DNA of 64,000 nucleotides from Cenococcum geophilum 1.58 (lineage: Eukaryota; Ascomycota; Dothideomycetes; Gloniales; Gloniaceae), in contig KV748237.1 of NCBI GenBank assembly GCA_001692895.1, forward strand, positions 434,001-498,000. Direction: 5' to 3'. Positions 56,461-64,000 of the stretch are shown in pieces. Under the pieces are notes generated by a model, which ran no database searches, had not been told where the DNA came from, and was given only the letters and a program-made list of their open reading frames with translations. The number at the start of each line of letters is the position of its first letter. The stretch's first letter is position 1. A program made the translations under genes and the position numbers.

Positions 56461-59400
56461 TATGGCATTAACCTACCCAAAGAAGTATAAGGAAGACATT
56501 AACCCAAAGATATAGAATAAAGCTATAATTAACCTTATAAACGCTAATAAACAAGACTTAAATGGATTTTTATTACACCGTATAGTATATTATAAGGACA
56601 GTAAATACAATAATATCGCGCTATAGGAATGTATAAAGGAGGACTTTATTAGATAGACAAAGGAAATATAGGCCCCCGTAAATAAGGATATCGTATAGGA
56701 CTTCCGTAACTTCCTTTAGGAGAATAGAGTATTTGTCCCTAAGGACGGGGGTACTATTAGAGATAACATTTAGGAGTAGGTTCTTAACGTAAAAGAAGAG
56801 CACGAATGGACTGCATAAGAGATTAAGCACCAACTACGCACTATAAGGAAGCTTAACTTACAATAGAATCCAAGTAATACACTATAAGAGACGCATTCTA
56901 ATTCCATTGCTCTAGGCACGAGTTCTTCCGTTCTATATCCATTGCCTCTACCTCTATCTTTAGTTCCCCAGAATCCACTAATTTAACCCGCAACTTTAAC
57001 TACTGCCTCTTAACACGAGCAAGTATAAGATTCCCTTGCTTCGCGATCTACTAACCTTTAAACTCTACTGACCAGACCTACATTCCTACTGCAGCCTATA
57101 ATGCAACTCCTACCTCCTCTATCTTAATCTTAAATTGGAGGTAGTTTAAAATTGCTTACAGAGCTTACGAAGCTCTATTTGGATTAGGAGAAGAAGTTTA
57201 GCGGGGAATTATACAATATTCTTAATTCGAAACTACGTATCTTCTACAACTGTTGCTAGAAGGTAGAAATAGAGTCTAATTAATACCATAACGCCTATTC
57301 TGTTATGCTTAAGGGCCGAGCTAGTACCTTCTATTATAATCGTTTAGCAGGAAAAGGATATAATTTTAACCGCATAATATATAAGTTAAGATGCTACTTT
57401 AAAATAGAAGAGAATAAGTAGCAGTATATATTAGAATGGAGAGAGACTACCTTCCTAAGGATCATTGCTATAAACCCAGGTATCCCTCGGCTTAATTATC
57501 TTTAAAAGCTCTTTAATCAACTTCAGACGATTTAGCGTAGTTTATCCGAATTATATTAAGAGGACTTTAGCCTACGTAATTAAGTCATTAGCGCATGTTA
57601 AGGTGTTAAAGAATATAACCTTGCTCTTTTTAATCCTGTAAATACTTATAAAGGAGTATATACTTAATTAAGATCTTCTATTAGCACCGCTCTACGCTCT
57701 TAAAAAGTATAGTAATTTAATACCCAACTTTAACCTACTTTAATTAACCCGCTTAACCAATATAATTACAACTGGACTAATCGAATATATAGTGGCTGGG
57801 GTAGGTAATACGGCAGAGGGTATAATTAATAACCACGAGGTAAAGGTGGAGGTCCTCGTAGAGGTTTATTTCAAAGTAATCGCTAGAAGAAGTGCTACGT
57901 TTGTAAGAAACCGAATTGCTAGTTAACTAGGCATTCTCTTAATAAATAAAAGGAGGCATATAATAAGTTCCGCCAAAGTATAAGAAACGTTAGAAATTGT
58001 AAGATTACTATAGCCTACTTCTAAAGCTTCCTGGTTTAATATAAAGGCGTAGAAGATCTTAAGGGTAAGGTTAATAAGGCTAAATAGCTCCTTATAGATA
58101 TAGAAATTGAGGAGTACTTACCCAACCAATACTTTACTAAGTATGGTGAGGTAGATGGCATATAAACCATTACTATTTTTAATAACTAATCTACGCTCCA
58201 TTTTACTATAAAGTTAGATATCTTTAACAAGCTAAGGGAGAGTTCCGCGTTCTCCTTTAATAACAGATACTCGGCGAACGTCTTTTATAGTATTATACTA
58301 GATACTAGAGCCGCAGGAGTATCTATAGTAGGAGAACCTTAAGTTTAAGCCCTTCAGCAGCTTAATAGCTCTATTTAGATTAACTATTTAACGGCAGGCT
58401 AATACACGATTTGTTTTGGTAAGGGTACTATAATCTCTATTAGCATAATTAGGGTCCAAACCCCCTTAGGGTATATTACCTTTTACGTCGTTCCTACAAA
58501 CACCCCGTTTCTATTTTATATTAGAGATATAGATAAATTAGGCGTTAAGCTTAATAACCTTAAGAATGTACTTATTTAGGGAGATAATTAGGTGCCCGTT
58601 GTACGCAAGTGGGGTTACCCCTGGTTACTTCTTTATTAACTAGAAAAGAGTGTTGCTTAGAGCCATTTAACTAAGTTAGAGTTACGTTAACTACACCGTC
58701 GTTTTAGCCACCTATCCGTTTACCAATTACTTAGGGTTCTTTAGCGGGTAGGCCATAAAGTCAAGGTTAAGGCAATTAAGTATCTTATAAAGTACTACTA
58801 TTAATGCCAAATAAACTAGAAGTCCCCTAGCCGATTTAAGTTCACCCTTAAAGATAACTACAACTTTAACTTCTATATTATTGTTAACGTTATATATCTT
58901 AGCGGCAAGCTAGTACTCTAAGTTGTTAACTTCTCAACCTCCTTTTAAGCCGCACGATTCTTAAAGGATATATTAGCTAGGAACGCATAGGATACCCTTT
59001 AATTATACTAGATCGATGTTTACCTAAAACCCCCTAATTAAATCGTCCATAATATAAGAAAGAACTTCTTATCCGTAGAGTTTTAATAATAGATAAAGGC
59101 AATAGCAATCGAGGTTAAGGAAGTCCCTATTAAGGCATATAATAATATCAGAAAAGTAAAATAATATCACGCGCTATTACGCCGCGTATATAAGATTATC
59201 TCTTTAGAACTAGAGGACGCTAGCGAAGAACTTACCTTATAAATGGCTATTAAAGCTATTAACAATTCCGCTGGCCTAGATGGACTCGTACCTACGTTAC
59301 TAGTCTTTAGCGCCTACCCTTAAATAACTAATAATTCTCCACCATTTCCCTCCGTTGTGTAACGAGCTGAGGCTATTCATAAGGTAATGAAGGAGGTATA

Positions 59401-61470
59401 ACGTCTCTACGCCACACGCTAGGTCAATAATGTATTAGGAATAAGAAATGGCCCAAATACCTTAACTACGCTCGATCTGCCACTTTAGTCTAAGGTACGC
59501 GTATGGCGTAAAAAGGGAGGATGGTTAGGCCTACATTAACTTATTGCAATTAATAGTTAAACTTATACTATTTAGATGCCTTACGGACCCACTTAATTCC
59601 GTTTAACTATTATTAAGCCTTATTATAAAGATAACAGTTCTAAGCCTTTGCAGGATACTATAGAAGATGCCCTAAAGGAGAGCTATAATTAACGTGCTCT
59701 AGAAGGCGACCACGATCTTAATACAATTGTAGTAGATATGCCGCAACTATAACGCGGTAGAGGTCGCCCGAAGGGATCACGAAATCGCCAACATCTTATT
59801 AATTTTAAAGAGTAATTTGTTGCCACTATCGAGAATAGAGTTAAGCTATTAATGGCCTTTATAACAGCTAAGGAGAAGGCTAACTTTAAACTTGCAAAAT
59901 AGCTCTAAAAGGAAGGTCGTATTATAACTTTAGGAGCTCCTTTTTAAGTATCTAACAAGTAGAAGATTGATGGTCTTATTACAAGAGGGGTCTTTAAATT
60001 TAAGAAGTATAACCCTACTAAGTTTAATAAAGTTCGCATCTTTAAGTTAAGAATAGTTAACGAGATTAAAGGCAAAGCTACTAACGCCCTATTTAAGAAA
60101 TTAAGGCTTGTTATCTAAGGCTACAACGACGATAGTAAGGAGGTAATTTTTACACAATCTCCCACGATTCAACGAGCCAGTTAGCGAGTTATTGTTGTAC
60201 TAGCTCCCTCCCTAATAAAGAATAGAATGGCAGTCTATCTGTAAGATATTACTTAGGCCTACACCTAATTAGAGATGTACCTTTAGCGCTTAATATTAGC
60301 ATACCTTCTAGAGTAAATTCGCTACTAATACTCCGAAGATACAATTATAGTTGTGCTTAAGCCATTATATAGAATCGTAGAGGCAGGAACTTACTAGTAG
60401 GCTACCTATAGCAAGCACCATAAAGAGAAGCTTTTAATAACTACTTTTATATTCAATCTATGCTTCCTTATTATAACTATAGGAACTTTATTTGGAATCG
60501 TCGGTATATAAACCGATAATATAATTATCTTAGGAGATGACTAATTCTTAGCTCTTAAAGAAGATAAGCTAGTAAAGGCAAATCTTATAGTAAAGCTAAA
60601 GGAAAAGCTTAATTTGATAACACTATTACTCTTTAATAGATATGTCCTCTCCCTAAATGAGGATTCCATTGCTTTGTACCAGAAGGGTTAAGGTAAGAAG
60701 ATTAATGTTATTAACGTTAATTCTCCAAAATAAGGATACGTAGAGTAACGCGCTTATAGAGCTTATATTGCTTTTATCTGTTAACCTAAGGCTTTATTCA
60801 ATCTCTCTATTGCCGCTTAATACTAGGAACTAACTAAGAATAACGTCCTTGCCCTAAATAAGCGTCTCTTTTAGTAAATAAACTATCTCAACCGGGGACT
60901 ACTCTACGTGCCTATTAATCTTCCTACCGCTAAGCTCTTTGTATTTATTAATAGATTATTTACAAATAATAAAGATTTTAGCTCCCAGCTAGGATATAAG
61001 ATTATTATTACAAACGAATCTACCAGAGAGAATGACTTTATGATCTACGGTAATTTTATCTATTAGAGCTTAACTAAGAGTAAGTGCGTTACTTAAAGCG
61101 TTCTAGCGTTAGAGATATATGGAATAGTTGGCGGAGTTAATATGGCAATTGCAATTAGAACTACCCTAAAGATAATTATAGATTAACTCGAACTTCCTGT
61201 TATCCCTATAATCGTGTGTACTAACTTATACTCCCTCTATAAGTGCTTAGTTAAGCTTAGTACTATAAAGGAGAAGCGCCTTATAATCGATATTATGGCA
61301 CTTTATTAATTCTATAAACGGCAAGAACTTTTTAAGATTTAATAGATTAATGGTTAAGATAACCTAGTAAATATAATAACGAAGGCAAACCTAAATAAGG
61401 CTCTAGAAACGTTTATTAACATAAATACTTTACGCGTATAAGTTAAAGGTTGGGTTAAAAGGGAGTAAGA
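56461..61470 (+). pseudogene. Copia-2 Gag-Pol relic
   Basis: Gag from about 56461 (ATGGCATTAACCTACCC; MALTYPKKYKEDINPKIQNK). Zinc knuckle at 57890-57935 (KKCYVCKKPNC), protease near 58290-58640 (DTRAAGVSIVGEP), integrase 58680-59650 and reverse transcriptase 60070-60720 with ILGDD at 60526-60540. RNase H runs 60850-61470 (QLGYKIIITNEST and SKCVTQSVLALEIYGIVGG). It aligns over its length with Copia-1 from the knuckle onward; differences are dominated by C/T and G/A. Stops at former Gln/Trp codons. The element's own proteins cannot be made from this copy. Confidence 0.9.
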
Positions 61471-61489
61471 GTATAACGCTCTATAGACC

Positions 61490-61560
61490 CTAATTTTAAC
61501 CAGCTAATTAGGATTTTCTATACCCGGCATAGAAAATCGCTATTAGCTCGCTTATAGCTA
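61490..61560 (+). repeat. dispersed module with 13-bp hairpin, copy C
   Basis: GATTTTCTATACC (61512-61524), one base, GGCATAGAAAATC (61526-61538), then CGCTATTAGCTCGC and the GCGCCTTAGCGG tail shared with copy A. Same position as in Copia-1: after RNase H, before the 3' LTR. Confidence 0.85.
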
Positions 61561-61760
61561 GCGCCTTAGCGGACCTGACGGCCCTAATATAATATCTACC
61601 CACAACTCCTTAGCAAGAAAGCACTACGTGCTAAGAGGCAAATTTTGGGATAGCGAGACTTATATTATAATGGCAATAGTAAGTAAGGAGGATCCATATT
61701 TGTTATAATAGTCAAGTAGTATTTATATATAGAGGGCAACTATAAAAGAAGAGTTGCCAG

Positions 61761-61949
61761 TGTCGGGAATGAGGCAATTTGCCGTCACGTGATGGCAAGT
61801 TGCCATCACGTGTCGCCGCGGCACTAGCGTGGCGAGGAGCCTTAGGCTCCTCGCCCTTCCTCATTCCAATCAAAAAAGCTTTATCAACTAACATCACTGT
61901 AACCCTACTCGAGTAGTCGTTATTGGTGAGTCACCCTGTGTGACTAACA
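61761..61949 (+). repeat. Copia-2 3' LTR
   Basis: 189 bp, TGTCGGGAATG to GACTAACA, followed by TSD ATAGT. Apart from the 20-bp unit it is nearly identical to the 5' LTR; preceded by AAAAGAAGAG. Confidence 0.94.
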
Positions 61950-64000
61950 ATAGTTAACAATCCTTAAAACTTGCCATTTATCTTCTTTCTATCCTCTAGA
62001 CGTGTCTACTTTATAAACCGGTAGCTTAATATTCCTATATACTAGTTCTAGCATTATAATATACTATATAGGGTAGATCTTTATTTTAGCTAGTAGGTTT
62101 AACTTAAACGTAACTGGTGAAATCCTTTACGTAATTTTAAAAGGTCCTAGTCTGACGTAGTCTAACTTCTTGCTTAGTCGTTAACTTTTAAAATTTTTGT
62201 GTAGTAGCCATACTCTATCTCCCTCCTTAAGATCTAGTCCCTTAGATCTCTTAGCATTATAGTACCTTTTTATTCTTTCTTATACTTTCTTTACTAATTC
62301 TATAAGGTCTATATAAAGATTTATTAACGTCTTTATTCTTTCTTTAGCTATACTACTCGTTTTTTTTACTTACTATAGTGATAATAATGTTCTTAGCTTA
62401 TACCCATAATTTGCCTTAAATGGTAATATGCCTATTCCTTTTTAAGGTGTTGTATTGTATATAAACTATATAACTAGTAATAGCAATACCTAATTGTTCT
62501 GTGTATAATTAATATAATGCCTTAGATACTGTTCTAGTGTCTAATTTAATCTTTCTATTTAGCCGTCTGTCTGTAAATAATATATAGTAGAAGTTGCTGC
62601 TTTAACTCCTTACTCTGCTAAGAATACTTCCTAGAATACTATTACGAATCTTAGATCTCTATCTGATATAATTTTACTTAGTACTCTATATTTTATAAAT
62701 ACTTCTTTAATATAAATTCTAGCGATATCTTCCGCTAAGATTTCTTCTATATATGCTATAAAGTATCCCCACTTTATAAGCTTGTCTACTATCACTAAAA
62801 TCGCGTCATAATCTCGTCCGGTAATAGGATCTCTTAACTTTAGTAACTTAATAATAAAGTTCTATAATATAATCTCCTATGGTTTTTCTGGTGTCTTAAT
62901 AGGTTGTAGCCCTCCATATAGCTTATGCCTTATTAGTTTATTCCTTTAGTAATCTAAACACTCTTTTATAACCCTCTTAGCTATCCTTTAGATTCCGTCA
63001 ATAATGTACTTCTCTTAGAGTCTTGATACTAAGCCCGTGGCTTTATTATGTCCTTAAGTTAATCCCTTATAGAATTCCTCCACGAATTGCTCTGCTATAC
63101 TTCTTGGGATGTACGTTACTTCTTAATTTTTGTATATATCTATCTATAGATCTTCTAGTTGTGCTTTTAGAATTCTTTATACCTAAAAGCTCTTTAGTAT
63201 CTCGTAGACTTTCTTTGGTTTATTGCCTTCTTAAGTTGCTATAATTTTTGGATAATTATACCTAATTAATCCGTCTATATCTTTTCGCAGTAAAGCCCCT
63301 AATAGCTTTTCTTTATTCTGTAGTTTAGCTTTATAGCTTAAAGCATCTGCCCGCGTGTTGTTTATACCCTTAGTATACTAAATCTTAAAATAGTATTTTG
63401 TAAGTATCTCTACCTATCTAACCTATCTTTAGTTAAGTTCCTTCGTTATTAGGAATCCTGTTAGGTTTTTATAATCCATCTTAACTATAAATAGTTTCTT
63501 TATGCCTTATAAGAATGCCCTTTATTTTTTTAATGCTATAACTATACCTAATAACTCCTTGTTGTAGATGTTATAGTTTAACTTTAGTAGTATTATCTTT
63601 TAACTGTAGTATACTACTAGGTGCCATCTATCTTAATACTGTTATATAAAGTACGCCCCTAGTATATAGTCTAATGTATCTATTTCTATAACCGTCTCTA
63701 GTCCTAATTAATAGATCTTAAGAATTAGTTCCTGGGTAAATAACTCCTTAATTCTCTTAAACAACTCCTACTACTCCTTTCCCTATACCTATAGTTCTTC
63801 TTTCTTTATTAGTTGTATAAGTGGCTTAATATTCTTTAACTACTGCGCTATAAACCTTCTATAGTAATTGCAAAACCCTAGGAATAATCTTAACTATGTA
63901 ACGTTCTCTAGTTCTTACTAATTCACTATAGCCTTAATCTTCTTTAGATCTATACTAAGTTGGCCTAGTTTAATAATAAATCTTATAAAATTGGTCTTCC

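Larger units (their letters stand above)
55858..61949 (+). mobile_element. Copia-2 LTR retrotransposon, complete, TSD ATAGT
   Basis: 6.09-kb element bounded by LTRs TGTCGGGAATG...CTAACA and by perfect 5-bp duplications ATAGT at 55853-55857 and 61950-61954. It sits in the Gypsy-2 chromodomain region and is of the same family and orientation as Copia-1. Complete but dead. Confidence 0.96.
54589..64000 (-). mobile_element. Gypsy-2 LTR retrotransposon (chromovirus), 5' end outside window
   Basis: Same family as Gypsy-1 but opposite strand. Its 3' LTR abuts Gypsy-1 at 54588/54589, and the adjacent AGACA should be the TSD. Interior 55014-55857 and 61955-64000 is split by Copia-2. It runs off the right edge within RNase H/reverse transcriptase. 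It therefore inserted into Gypsy-1. Confidence 0.9.
55031..64000 (-). pseudogene. Gypsy-2 Pol relic with chromodomain, split by Copia-2
   Basis: Reverse strand from the right edge: RNase H near 63960-63300 (RTRDGYRNRYIRLYTRG), GAG-pre-integrase and integrase 63250-62300 with AILVIVDKLIKWGYFIAYIE near 62780, LDRDLRFVIVF near 62660 and YLRHYINYTQNN near 62510. The tail has DRVWLLHKNFKS near 62210 and GPFKITxRISPVTFKLNLLA near 62130. Across Copia-2 the frame continues VLRIVNYKDVDDKIQYKVKW then IGYTKTTQELLENLKNAIRK at 55857-55745, a chromodomain (WxGY...W-EP-ENL pattern, both second Trp and Pro hit by RIP). A Lys/Gln-rich tail runs to about 55122. Chromodomains read histone methylation and steer insertion into heterochromatin. 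Confidence 0.87.

Overview
The window looks like a gene-poor, transposon-packed block of a filamentous ascomycete (Pezizomycotina) genome that has been heavily mutated by repeat-induced point mutation (RIP). Almost no open frame survives. Yet long stretches translate coherently once TAA/TAG are read as ancestral Gln/Trp codons, and CAA/CAG/TGG codons are largely replaced by stops. Sequence is TA-rich, with C/T and G/A differences between copies of the same element. Small fungal-type introns (about 60 nt), a Tad1-type LINE, Crypton-type tyrosine recombinases, fungal Copia and chromodomain Gypsy elements fit this origin. I see no convincing intact host gene, rRNA or tRNA.

Layout: 1-5336 is the 3' part of a Copia element (Copia-1). 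5.8-18.8 kb holds RIP-wrecked large genes: a protein with five CCHC knuckles followed by an SF1 (UPF1-like) helicase (+), an unknown minus-strand gene, a Plavaka-type (CACTA-like) transposase split by a solo Gypsy LTR with target-site duplication (TSD) CTAAC, and unknown downstream frames. A 30-bp minisatellite at 19.2-19.5 kb marks the edge of this RIPped block. 22079-27422 is a hAT element (8-bp TSD) with a Tad1-like LINE inserted in its transposase. 27.4-30.6 kb is a less mutated stretch with small palindromic elements, a 227-bp pogo-derived MITE and a broken coiled-coil gene whose 3' end is duplicated in inverted orientation. 30.6-35.6 kb carries two different Crypton tyrosine recombinase relics, head to tail.

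From 35646 to the end is one nested LTR stack. Chromodomain Gypsy-1 (+) is broken by a 331-bp solo LTR (TSD GATAA), a gag-only LTR element (-, TSD CTAC) and Copia-3 (-, TSD GTATA). It is then entered by Gypsy-2 (-), of the same family, which is itself entered by Copia-2 (+, TSD ATAGT). Copia-2 belongs to the same family as Copia-1. Order of arrival follows from the nesting. Gypsy-2 and what remains of Gypsy-1 continue beyond the right edge; Copia-1 begins before the left edge.

The coding entries are relics: boundaries of RIPped genes are approximate (tens to a few hundred bases), whereas LTR, TIR and TSD boundaries were read to the base. Domain assignments come from reading translations by eye, without a database search.
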